Part shown: one piece after another, positions 30,524 through 37,912 of the stretch
How positions within the stretch are numbered: the first letter of the stretch is position 1
Layout: each line of letters opens with the position of its first letter
Origin: Candidatus Gallilactobacillus intestinavium
Lineage (GTDB): Bacteria; Bacillota; Bacilli; Lactobacillales; Lactobacillaceae
DNA length: 41,845 bases
Direction of reading: 5' to 3'
NCBI GenBank assembly: GCA_017694665.1
Contig: JADIMP010000060.1
Coordinates: forward strand, 1 to 41,845
The notes under the pieces: generated by a model
Told to the model about the DNA's origin: nothing
The model's input: only the letters and a program-made list of their open reading frames with translations
The model's database searches: none
Position numbers and translations under genes: made by a program

Positions 30524-32200
30524 TTAATCATTAATTATTTCAATATTATTTTCCCCAAAAATTTTCTTAGCTTGGTCTACAGCAACATTTTGTTCACTAA
30601 TTTCTTTACTTTGCTGCCTATTTTGTCGGTCATTTAAAAATTCCTGACGAACTCTTTGCCATTTATCCTTAATAATAAAGATAACCAAAACATCTTTACC
30701 TAAAAGCTTAGATATAACTTTAGTAACTTCAGTATTAAGGTTACTTTCCTGTGCTTTTTTGTAAATAAATGCATATTCAAAAGCTATAATAATAGCATCT
30801 TTGCTAGCGGCAACACAATTTGCAACATTTAACATGGCTCTATCAGTAACAGATAATTCCGACAACAAATCATTCCACAAATTTTTCATTAAGTTTAAAT
30901 CTTTTTTAGTTGCAGAACATAAAACTTTATTAATGTCATTATCAATTGTGCCAATATTTGTCACTATATCAGATTTTTCAGACTCGCTTTCCGAAGATTT
31001 AACATTATCTAAACTCAATGATTTCGGTGAATCTTTTTTACTATTAACATCTACAGGATTAGATACATCCTTCTGTTTATCTAAAATTAAATTTTCAGAA
31101 ACATCATTGCTTTGATTAAAACGATTAGTTTTCTTCAACGAATCACATAATTCTATAGTTAAAATATCTAAGTAAATATCTTGTTGATCAGTATATTTTA
31201 ATTTATCAATAGTATCACTAACTAGACCTATAAATTTATAACATTGATTTGTCGTTAATTTGCTTACTAATTCTTGATTTATCGATATATCTTCCGATAA
31301 TTGAATATTTCTACTAATCAACAAAACATTTTTAATATATTCAGACAAATCTTCTAAAAAACGTTGATGCCCTTGACCTTTATATAATAAAGATTGTACT
31401 AAATTAATAGCACTTTCTATTTTTCCATCAACTATATATGACAAATAATCCGATAAAACATCACTATCGGTACTGCCAGTCACTAACAAAGCGTTTTTCA
31501 CAGATACTCTATTAGGATCAAAAGAAATAACTTGATCCAAAATACTTAATGCATCACGCATTCCACCTTTTGCTGACTTAGCAACTATCCTTACAGCCTT
31601 TTCTTCAAAATCAAGATTCATACTGTTAATAACTTCTAACAAATGTTGATAACACTCTTCTGTAGAAATACGATTAAAATTAAATTTTTGCGTTCTAGAA
31701 ATTACAGTAGCGGGAATTTTATGTGGTTCTGTAGTCGCTAAAATAAAAATAACATTAGCAGGAGGTTCTTCTAAAGTCTTTAATAAAGCATTAAAAGCTC
31801 CGTTAGATAACATATGAACTTCGTCAATTATATATATCTTAAAGCGTGCCTCTGTTGGTAAATATTTAACCTTATCCCTAATATCTCGAATTTCATTAAC
31901 ACCATTATTTGAAGCAGCGTCAATTTCAATGACATCATTTAACTGATTATTCGTTATTTTATTGCAAATATCACATTTATTACATGGTTCCCCTTCACTT
32001 TGATTAGGACAATTAACAGCTTTAGCCAAAATTTTAGCTGTCGATGTCTTACCCGTTCCTCTTGGCCCACAAAACAAATAAGCATGACTAACTTTATTAT
32101 TCATAACAGCATGTTTTAATGTCTGAGTTATCACGGATTGTCCAACAACATCCTTAAAAAATTGTGGACGCCATACACGATATAAAGCTTGATAAGTCAT
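30524..32200 (-). CDS. dnaX: DNA polymerase III gamma/tau subunit
   Basis: DnaX (558 residues) is the clamp-loader motor and links the polymerase cores. [15 protein letters not shown] opens it; [16 protein letters not shown] (about residues 44-59) is Walker A; the zinc cluster has four Cys in [16 protein letters not shown] (near 65-80); DEVHMLS and a SRTQKF arginine finger follow. The C-terminal 180 residues are low-complexity, rich in Ser, Asp and Lys, and then fold into the tau domain. GAGGA lies 6 nt before the ATG. It starts the unit running through recR, tmk, holB, yabA, rsmI, the thioesterase and galE. Confidence 0.96.
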   Translation of the reverse strand: MTYQALYRVWRPQFFKDVVGQSVITQTLKHAVMNNKVSHAYLFCGPRGTGKTSTAKILAKAVNCPNQSEGEPCNKCDICNKITNNQLNDVIEIDAASNNGVNEIRDIRDKVKYLPTEARFKIYIIDEVHMLSNGAFNALLKTLEEPPANVIFILATTEPHKIPATVISRTQKFNFNRISTEECYQHLLEVINSMNLDFEEKAVRIVAKSAKGGMRDALSILDQVISFDPNRVSVKNALLVTGSTDSDVLSDYLSYIVDGKIESAINLVQSLLYKGQGHQRFLEDLSEYIKNVLLISRNIQLSEDISINQELVSKLTTNQCYKFIGLVSDTIDKLKYTDQQDIYLDILTIELCDSLKKTNRFNQSNDVSENLILDKQKDVSNPVDVNSKKDSPKSLSLDNVKSSESESEKSDIVTNIGTIDNDINKVLCSATKKDLNLMKNLWNDLLSELSVTDRAMLNVANCVAASKDAIIIAFEYAFIYKKAQESNLNTEVTKVISKLLGKDVLVIFIIKDKWQRVRQEFLNDRQNRQQSKEISEQNVAVDQAKKIFGENNIEIIND

Positions 32201-32268
32201 AAAAAATCCTCAAATGTTTTCAGTTATTAAAATGTTTAATAATAAATTAATATTTATAAAAATAAACA

Positions 32269-32297
32269 CTAACATGTTAAATTATTTATGATATGAT
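32269..32297 (+). promoter_or_regulatory. Putative plus-strand promoter for a small RNA
   Basis: CTAACA (32269-32274, 4 of 6 matches), 17 bp, TATGAT (32292-32297) with a TG one base upstream of the -10 (extended -10). No plus-strand gene follows within range except a structured 150-nt stretch. Confidence 0.45.
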
Positions 32298-32303
32298 TAA
32301 ATT

Positions 32304-32456
32304 GCAATGGTTATTCCTTCCCAAAAGATCATTGCAAATCACTTAAAACACTATTCATCAATACTTTTTACAAATTAACCTCTAATAAATTAATTGTTAT
32401 TAATTTTATTAATAAAGTATTGGTCGAAATCCGTTAAGTTTACTTAACGGATTTTT
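32304..32456 (+). ncRNA. Putative small RNA with C/U-rich loop, between dnaX and ffs
   Basis: Inferred from structure. From the likely start near 32304, TTGCAATG/CATTGCAA (32302-32309 with 32330-32337) would form a 5' hairpin whose loop carries TTCCTTCCC. CAATACTTT (32359-32367) pairs with AAAGTATTG (32414-32422), enclosing AAATTAAT/ATTAATTT (32387-32394 with 32399-32406). A 12-bp hairpin, AAATCCGTTAAG/CTTAACGGATTT (32427-32438 with 32443-32454), ends it with a T-rich tail on the plus strand only. A plus-strand terminator with no plus-strand gene before it is the main argument. The loop is complementary to Shine-Dalgarno sequences, as in RsaE-like sRNAs. A 23-codon ORF (ATG 32307) lacks a ribosome site. 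Confidence 0.45.
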
Positions 32457-32459
32457 ATT
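32427..32459 (+). terminator. Plus-strand terminator before ffs
   Basis: AAATCCGTTAAG, loop TTTA, CTTAACGGATTT, followed by TTATTT on the plus strand. On the minus strand the same hairpin is followed by CGACC, so it works in the plus direction. Confidence 0.8.
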
Positions 32460-32463
32460 TGCA

Positions 32464-32560
32464 TAAAAAACATGAGGCACAAGTTACTACATACTTAGTG
32501 CTGCTATCTTCCGATCCTGACACGATTCATAAGAGTAACTTTGCCTCATGGCCTAACGGC
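32464..32560 (-). ncRNA. ffs: Small signal recognition particle RNA
   Basis: On the minus strand the conserved domain IV loop reads GTCAGGATCGGAAGATAGCAGC, with the GGAA tetraloop between AUC and GAU and the AGCAGC internal loop that binds Ffh. CATGAGGCA and TGCCTCATG (32471-32479 with 32542-32550) close the hairpin, and the run TTTTTT right after the lower stem ends it. TAATAT (32568-32573) is a suitable -10 for a start near 32560. The small, Alu-less form fits lactobacilli. With Ffh it targets nascent membrane proteins. Confidence 0.93.
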
Positions 32561-32612
32561 AAATACTATATTACACCAAATTAAATAAATTAGCCACTTA
32601 ATAAAAAGCAAA

Positions 32613-33068
32613 CTACTTCCTTTTTTTAGAAAAAAATAATTTCATCAATGTTCTAGCTTCTTCCTCGCATAAACCTTCATGAACATTTACTTGATGATTT
32701 AATCTTTTATCAGATAAAATTTGATATAAAGAACTTACAGCTCCAAATTTATTATTTTTAGCTCCGAAAAAGACTTCATTTATTCTAGAATTAATTATAG
32801 CTCCGCCACACATTAAACAAGGTTCAATAGTTACAAATAATTTACAATCGCCTAGTCTCCAACTATGCAAATAATTATTTGCTTCATTGATAGCAATAAT
32901 TTCAGCGTGTGCTAAAGAACTATTTGTAGATTCTCTTAAATTATAACCTCTACCAATAATTTTATCTTTGTACACAACAACGGCTCCTATAGGCACTTCT
33001 CCATTAATAAAAGCCGTTTTAGCCAAATTTATCGCTTCTTTCATATAAGTTAAATTATTATTTTTCAT
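32613..33068 (-). CDS. tadA: tRNA adenosine(34) deaminase
   Basis: TadA (151 residues) turns A34 into inosine in the wobble position of tRNA-Arg(ACG). The zinc site is HAE (His54, Glu56) and PCLMCGGAI with Cys84 and Cys87. GEVPIGAVVV near residues 23-32 is the family start. It overlaps the end of the upstream methyltransferase by 11 bp and lies next to dnaX and ffs, a common arrangement in lactobacilli. The Shine-Dalgarno is weak, so coupled translation is likely. Confidence 0.95.
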   Translation of the reverse strand: MKNNNLTYMKEAINLAKTAFINGEVPIGAVVVYKDKIIGRGYNLRESTNSSLAHAEIIAINEANNYLHSWRLGDCKLFVTIEPCLMCGGAIINSRINEVFFGAKNNKFGAVSSLYQILSDKRLNHQVNVHEGLCEEEARTLMKLFFSKKRK

Positions 33069-33678
33069 AATTTACCGACTTCAAAACAAAATATCCCTTA
33101 TTTTTGTATATAATTCTACAGTTTAAAAAAATAGTTTCCAGATATTTTTTGATAGAAAGAGCTCCTTGTTTTTTCTGTATAACAGCTAAACAAACTCCAT
33201 TGGACAATAAATGTTCTTTTGAATTTCCAACAAATTTTTTTACAACACTTTTACCTGCTCTAATAGGCGGATTAGTAACAATTAATCCATATTTTTTATG
33301 AACGCCATTGTAAACGTTAGAAACACCAATATGTACATTATTTATATCGTTTAATATGGCATTTCGTTTAGCTAAACTAATAGCTCTTTCATTAACATCT
33401 ACCATGTCTACACAACACTGTGAATACTTCTTAGCAATAGATAATCCAATAGCTCCATAACCACATCCTAAATCTAATATTGATGAACTTTTATCAATAT
33501 TTTCATCATTAAATAATGAATCAATTGCTTCTAATAAAGTTCTAGTACCAAAATCTATTGTTTTCTTAGAAAAAACCCCATTATCGGTAATAAAATTTAA
33601 AGTATTTCCTAACAGAGTAAAATTAAATTGATTTTCATTATGTTTTAATTTGTAATTATTTACGTAATAATGATCCAT
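33058..33678 (-). CDS. Class I SAM-dependent methyltransferase, RsmC-like
   Basis: This 206-residue protein resembles the single-domain RsmC/YbxB methyltransferases. Its SAM-binding loop ILDLGCGYGAIGLSIAK lies near residues 66-82, then VDMVDVNERAISLAKRNA, and the catalytic NPPI motif (TNPPIRAGK, near 134-142) typical of base N-methyltransferases. RsmC of E. coli has a second, inactive domain that is absent here. 16S rRNA is the likely but unproved target. It has a good ribosome site (AAGGAA) and is divergent from nrdH, so the promoter space at 33679-33814 is shared. Confidence 0.85.
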   Translation of the reverse strand: MDHYYVNNYKLKHNENQFNFTLLGNTLNFITDNGVFSKKTIDFGTRTLLEAIDSLFNDENIDKSSSILDLGCGYGAIGLSIAKKYSQCCVDMVDVNERAISLAKRNAILNDINNVHIGVSNVYNGVHKKYGLIVTNPPIRAGKSVVKKFVGNSKEHLLSNGVCLAVIQKKQGALSIKKYLETIFLNCRIIYKNKGYFVLKSVNYEK

Positions 33679-33694
33679 AAGTTTCCTTAACCAA

Positions 33695-33710
33695 ACACAA
33701 TATTTAGTAT
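33695..33710 (+). promoter_or_regulatory. NrdR box 1
   Basis: ACACAATATTTAGTAT matches the NrdR box consensus acaCWAtATaTwGtgt. Its centre is 32 bp (three helical turns) from box 2, the usual NrdR spacing. Confidence 0.8.
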
Positions 33711-33726
33711 TTAAGATTTTTTAAAG

Positions 33727-33742
33727 ATACAAAATATTGTGT
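33727..33742 (+). promoter_or_regulatory. NrdR box 2
   Basis: ATACAAAATATTGTGT, a second match to the NrdR consensus. It ends 8 bp before the -35 of the nrd promoter. NrdR, with ATP or dATP bound, represses ribonucleotide reductase genes. Confidence 0.85.
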
Positions 33743-33750
33743 TTAAACTA

Positions 33751-33778
33751 TTGCTTTTTTTTCTGCTTGTTTTATACT
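33751..33778 (+). promoter_or_regulatory. nrdHEF promoter
   Basis: TTGCTT (33751-33756), 16 bp, TATACT (33773-33778), preceded by the two NrdR boxes. GAGGA lies 5 nt before the nrdH ATG. Confidence 0.75.
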
Positions 33779-33814
33779 AAAAAACGTTGAAATTTTTATC
33801 AAGCGAGGATTATT

Positions 33815-34048
33815 ATGGCAGACAAAGTAACAGTTTTCACTAAAAATAACTGCATTCAATGTAAAATGACTAAACGTTTTCTTAAAGAACATAACATTGA
33901 ATTCGAAGAAAGAAACATTAGCGAAAATCCAGAATTAATTGATAATCTTAAAAAACGTGGTTTTTTTGCTTTACCAGTAGTAGATATTGAAGGAAATGAA
34001 AGTATATCTGGATTTCGCCCCGAAGCATTGTCTAAACTGTGTTCATAA
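33815..34048 (+). CDS. nrdH: Glutaredoxin-like protein NrdH
   Basis: NrdH (77 residues) is the small thiol donor of class Ib ribonucleotide reductase and is reduced by thioredoxin reductase. The active CIQC lies at residues 13-16, followed by KMTKRFL, and the C-terminal GFRPEALSKL is the family's TrxB-docking tail. It heads the nrdHEF operon downstream of two NrdR boxes. A stem-loop sits in the 101 bp before nrdE, so nrdH may be made in excess. NrdI is not encoded here. Confidence 0.95.
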   Translation: MADKVTVFTKNNCIQCKMTKRFLKEHNIEFEERNISENPELIDNLKKRGFFALPVVDIEGNESISGFRPEALSKLCS

Positions 34049-34070
34049 TGCATAAGTTAATACAAGGTAT

Positions 34071-34117
34071 AAGTTAATTATTGTTACGTAACATTGTAAC
34101 TATAGTTAACTTTTTTA
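34071..34117 (+). terminator. Attenuator-like hairpin between nrdH and nrdE
   Basis: AAGTTAA (34071-34077) pairs with TTAACTT (34106-34112), and GTTAC (34083-34087) with GTAAC (34096-34100), followed by TTTTTATTAT. It ends 33 nt before nrdE. The direct repeat ATAAGTTAAT occurs at 34052-34061 and again at 34069-34078. Confidence 0.5.
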
Positions 34118-34149
34118 TTATCCTAAAAAATTAATTAAAGGAATCTAAT

Positions 34150-36321
34150 ATGAGTTTAAATGATATTAAATTAAGCAACGTTTCATATTTTGACTTAAAT
34201 AACCAAGTTAACATACCAGTAAATAATAAAATTCCACTAGAAAAAGATCAAGAAGCATTAGAAGCTTTTCTAAAAGAAAATGTTAAACCTAATACAATGA
34301 ATTTTGATTCTTTAGAAGATCGATTTAAATTTTTAATTGAAAATGATTATATTGATGAAAAAATTATTAAAAAATATGATTTCAATTTTATTCATAAATT
34401 ATATGAATATTTAGAAAAACAAAATTTTCATTTTAAAAGCTTTATTGCAGCATATAAGTTCTATGCTCAATATGCTTTAAAAACAGATGATAAGTCAACA
34501 TACCTAGAAAATTATATAGATCGAACAGCAATGAATGCTCTTTTCTATGCAGATGGAAATGAACAGTTGGCATTAGACATTGCTGATGAACTAATTCATC
34601 AACGTTATCAACCTGCTACCCCTAGTTTCTTAAATGCTGGTAGAAAGCGTAGAGGAGAATTAATTTCATGCTTCTTAATTCAAATGACAGATAATATGAA
34701 TTCTATTGGTAGAACTATTGATTCATGTTTACAGCTTTCTCGTATTGGAGGAGGCGTTGGCGTCAACCTATCAAATTTACGTGAATCAGGAGCTTCAATT
34801 AAAGGAGTAGCTAATGCAGCTTCTGGTGTAGTTCCCGTAATGAAATTATTAGAAGATTCTTTTTCTTATTCTAATCAATTAGGACAACGTCAAGGCGCTG
34901 GTGCTGCTTATTTATCAGTTTTTCATCCAGATATTATTGAATTTTTAGGTGCAAAAAAAGAAAACGCGGACGAAAAAATACGTGTAAAAACATTATCTTT
35001 AGGAGTCACAGTTCCTGACAAATTTTATGAATTAGCAGCTAAAAATGAGGACATGTACCTATTCTCTCCTCAAGGGGTAGAAAAAGAATATGGCGTCCCC
35101 TTTTCATACGTAGACATAACAAAAGAATATGATAATTTAGTAGCCAACCCTAATATAAGAAAGAAAAAAATTAAAGCTCGAGATTTAGAAAACGAAATTA
35201 GTAAATTACAACAAGAGTCTGGATACCCTTACATAGTGAACATTGATACTGCTAACTGTACAAATCCTATTGATGGGAAAATTATCATGAGTAATTTATG
35301 TTCAGAAGTATTACAAGTAATGACTCCTTCTGAATACAATGATGATCTTAGTTACCAAAAATTAGGGCGTGATATCAGCTGCAATTTGGGATCTACTAAT
35401 ATAGTTAACTTAATGCAATCAAAAGATTTTGGACATTCTATTGAAACAATGGTTCGTGCTTTAACTTATGTTTCTGATAATAGTGACGTTCCTACTGTAC
35501 CAAGCATAAATAATGGTAACAATTTAAGTCATTCTATTGGATTAGGTGCAATGGGATTACATGCTTTCTTTGCTAAGAACAAAATGTTTTATGGTGATGA
35601 AGATTCTATTGATTTTACAAAAGTATACTTTATGCTCTTAAATTATTGGACGCTTAAAGCTTCTAATAAGATTGCTCGTGAAAGACATAAATCTTTTTAT
35701 AATTTTGAAAAATCAAAATATGCAGACGGTTCTTACTTTGACAAATACATAAATAAAGATTGGATTCCAGAAACTAAAAAAGTTAAAAATATTTTTAAAG
35801 ACTTTTTTATACCAACTAAAGAAGATTGGAAAAAATTAAAAGATGATGTTATGAAGTATGGACTATATCATCAAAATCGAATCGCTATAGCACCAAATGG
35901 ATCAACTTCATATATTAACGATACAACTGCTAGCTTAAATCCTATTGTTAACTATGTTGAAGAAAGACAAGAGAAAAAAATAGGAAAAATTTACTATCCT
36001 GCTCCATATTTGTCTAATGAAACCCTTCCATATTATGAATCTGCCTACGACATAGACATGAGAAAAGTAATAGATATTTATGCAACTGCACAGCAACATA
36101 TTGATCAAGGAATGGCTTTAACCTTATTTATGAAATCAACATTATCTGAAGATTTATACGAATGGAAAAAAGGCAGAACAAATAAAATGACCACGCGAGA
36201 TTTAAATATCTTACGTAATTATGCTTGGAAGAAAGGCTGCAAATCTATTTACTATGTAAGAACTTTTACCGACGATAATAACGAAGTAGGCGTTAATGAA
36301 TGCGAAAGTTGTAGTATTTAA
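34150..36321 (+). CDS. nrdE: Ribonucleotide reductase class Ib, alpha subunit
   Basis: NrdE (723 residues) reduces ribonucleoside diphosphates to deoxy forms. Visible are the N-terminal ATP-cone-less start typical of class Ib, LISCFLIQM near residue 175 with a redox cysteine, GGGVGVNLSNLRESGASI near 196, NLCSEVLQ near 381 with the thiyl-radical cysteine, and the C-terminal CESC (718-721) that exchanges electrons with NrdH. Length is typical. AAAGGAATCTAAT gives it a good ribosome site. Confidence 0.97.
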   Translation: MSLNDIKLSNVSYFDLNNQVNIPVNNKIPLEKDQEALEAFLKENVKPNTMNFDSLEDRFKFLIENDYIDEKIIKKYDFNFIHKLYEYLEKQNFHFKSFIAAYKFYAQYALKTDDKSTYLENYIDRTAMNALFYADGNEQLALDIADELIHQRYQPATPSFLNAGRKRRGELISCFLIQMTDNMNSIGRTIDSCLQLSRIGGGVGVNLSNLRESGASIKGVANAASGVVPVMKLLEDSFSYSNQLGQRQGAGAAYLSVFHPDIIEFLGAKKENADEKIRVKTLSLGVTVPDKFYELAAKNEDMYLFSPQGVEKEYGVPFSYVDITKEYDNLVANPNIRKKKIKARDLENEISKLQQESGYPYIVNIDTANCTNPIDGKIIMSNLCSEVLQVMTPSEYNDDLSYQKLGRDISCNLGSTNIVNLMQSKDFGHSIETMVRALTYVSDNSDVPTVPSINNGNNLSHSIGLGAMGLHAFFAKNKMFYGDEDSIDFTKVYFMLLNYWTLKASNKIARERHKSFYNFEKSKYADGSYFDKYINKDWIPETKKVKNIFKDFFIPTKEDWKKLKDDVMKYGLYHQNRIAIAPNGSTSYINDTTASLNPIVNYVEERQEKKIGKIYYPAPYLSNETLPYYESAYDIDMRKVIDIYATAQQHIDQGMALTLFMKSTLSEDLYEWKKGRTNKMTTRDLNILRNYAWKKGCKSIYYVRTFTDDNNEVGVNECESCSI

Positions 36322-36332
36322 GGAGAATAATT

Positions 36333-37313
36333 ATGTTAGAACCATATAAAGCAATTAATTGGAATCAAATTTCTGATCAAATTGATAAAGCTACTTGGGA
36401 AAAATTAACTGAACAATTTTGGCTAGACACTAGAATTCCAGTATCAAACGATCTTGACGATTGGAGAACATTAGATGATAACCATAAATGGGTGTTTAGT
36501 CATGTTTTTGGAGGATTAACTTTATTAGATACTCTACAATCTCAACACGGTATGGCCTCTTTGAGAGAACATGTTCATACACAACAAGAAACAGCCGTGT
36601 ATAATAACATACAATTCATGGAATCTGTACATGCAAAAAGTTATTCAACAATTTTTGAAACTTTAAATACTCCAGAAGAAATAGATGAAATTTTCGATTG
36701 GAGTGATTCAGAAGAATTCTTACAAACTAAGGCAAACAAAATATATAATATTTACAAATCTGACGGAAATCATTTAAAGAAAAAAATAGCAAGTGTTTTC
36801 TTAGAAACTTTCTTGTTTTATTCTGGATTTTATACTCCTCTATTTTATTTAGGTCATAACCAAATGAATAATTCAGCTGAAATCATCAAACTTATTTTAA
36901 GAGATGAATCAGTTCACGGAACATATATTGGATATAAATTCCAAATTGAATTTAATCAATTATCTGAAAACAAACAACAAGAACTGAAAGATTGGTTATA
37001 CGATTTTCTATATTCATTATATGAAAATGAGGAAAAGTATACTCATATGGTATATGACAAAGTCGGTTGGAGTGAAGACGTATTAAAATTTATTAGATAT
37101 AATGCTAATAAAGCATTAATGAATTTAGGACAAGATCCATTATTTCCTGATCGTGCTGAAGATGTTAATCCTATTGTCATGAATGGAATTTCAACATCAA
37201 CATCAAATCACGATTTCTTCAGCCAAGTGGGTAACGGTTACTTACTTGGTAACGTAGAAGCAATGAATGATGACGACTACAATATAGGTGGTCTAAAAGA
37301 AAGATTGTACTAA
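36333..37313 (+). CDS. nrdF: Ribonucleotide reductase class Ib, beta subunit
   Basis: NrdF (326 residues) carries the dimanganese or diiron tyrosyl radical that starts catalysis. Ligands are visible as the Asp in the WLDTRIPVSNDLDDW region, Glu and His in FMESVHAKSYS (near residues 93-103, with the radical Tyr), and Glu and His in RDESVHGTYIG near 190-200. GGAGAA lies 6 nt before the ATG, and the gene follows nrdE by 11 bp. The usual activase NrdI must be elsewhere. Confidence 0.97.
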   Translation: MLEPYKAINWNQISDQIDKATWEKLTEQFWLDTRIPVSNDLDDWRTLDDNHKWVFSHVFGGLTLLDTLQSQHGMASLREHVHTQQETAVYNNIQFMESVHAKSYSTIFETLNTPEEIDEIFDWSDSEEFLQTKANKIYNIYKSDGNHLKKKIASVFLETFLFYSGFYTPLFYLGHNQMNNSAEIIKLILRDESVHGTYIGYKFQIEFNQLSENKQQELKDWLYDFLYSLYENEEKYTHMVYDKVGWSEDVLKFIRYNANKALMNLGQDPLFPDRAEDVNPIVMNGISTSTSNHDFFSQVGNGYLLGNVEAMNDDDYNIGGLKERLY

Positions 37314-37315
37314 TT

Positions 37316-37864
37316 ATGAATAAAATAAATTCTATTTGTGTTTTTTGTGGATCAAATTATGGAAGCAATCCAATATTTCAAAAAAAAGCCGAAGATTTAG
37401 GAAAATATTTAGCTAATAACAAAATTACACTAGTATTTGGTGGTAATTCTGACGGTATAATGGGCACTATTTCAAAAACTGTTATGAAAAACAATGGAAA
37501 AGTTATTGGTATAACCGCCCAAAATATTGAACAAATAACTACAACAAGTACAAACATTACTCAAATAATTAAAACACCAGATATTAGCGAAAGAAAAAAG
37601 AAAATGCTAGAATATTCTGACGCTTTTATTGCTTTTCCTGGAGGTTGGGGAACATTAGAAGAATTGAGTACAATTATTTCATGGAAAAGAGCCGAATTAC
37701 ATAACAAACCATTAGCTTTATTAAATGTTAATCATTTTTATGATAAATTATGGGCATTCTTTCAAATAACATTACAAGAAAGTTTTATAAGCAAAAAAGA
37801 TCTAGACAGCGTTATTTGTTCTAGTGACATACAAGAAATAATTAACTTTTTCAAAAATTTTTAA
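37316..37864 (+). CDS. LOG family nucleotide 5'-monophosphate phosphoribohydrolase
   Basis: This 182-residue protein belongs to the LOG family (TIGR00730), which cleaves the base from nucleoside 5'-monophosphates. The family signature FPGGWGTLEE lies at residues 107-116, the SERKKKMLEYSDAF stretch before it carries the catalytic Arg/Lys region, and CVFCGSNYG lies near the N-terminus. Plant members activate cytokinins; bacterial ones are probably for nucleotide pool cleaning or nucleobase salvage. It begins 2 bp after nrdF and ends the operon at a strong terminator, so it is made with ribonucleotide reductase. Confidence 0.9.
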   Translation: MNKINSICVFCGSNYGSNPIFQKKAEDLGKYLANNKITLVFGGNSDGIMGTISKTVMKNNGKVIGITAQNIEQITTTSTNITQIIKTPDISERKKKMLEYSDAFIAFPGGWGTLEELSTIISWKRAELHNKPLALLNVNHFYDKLWAFFQITLQESFISKKDLDSVICSSDIQEIINFFKNF

Positions 37865-37874
37865 TCTAAAGTAA

Positions 37875-37912
37875 AAAAAAGAAGCAGCATATAATTATGC
37901 TGCTTCTTTTTT
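37875..37912. terminator. Bidirectional terminator between the nrd operon and mprF
   Basis: A 17-bp perfect stem, AAAAAAGAAGCAGCATA with TATGCTGCTTCTTTTTT (37875-37891 with 37896-37912) and loop TAAT. The right arm is also the last codons of mprF (KKEAA and the stop). Confidence 0.95.

Noticed and set aside
30801..31115. Plus-strand 104-codon ORF across dnaX
   Set aside because: Antisense to the low-complexity tail of dnaX; the AT-rich strand opens long shadow frames.
32307..32378. Plus-strand 23-codon ORF MVIPSQKIIANHLKHYSSI...
   Set aside because: No Shine-Dalgarno and only leaderless if the predicted start is right; kept as a note on the putative small RNA, not called as a gene.
32201..32612. 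tRNA or T-box in the dnaX-tadA spacer
   Set aside because: No cloverleaf, TTCRA loop or T-box GGGTGG element was seen; the space holds ffs and the putative small RNA.
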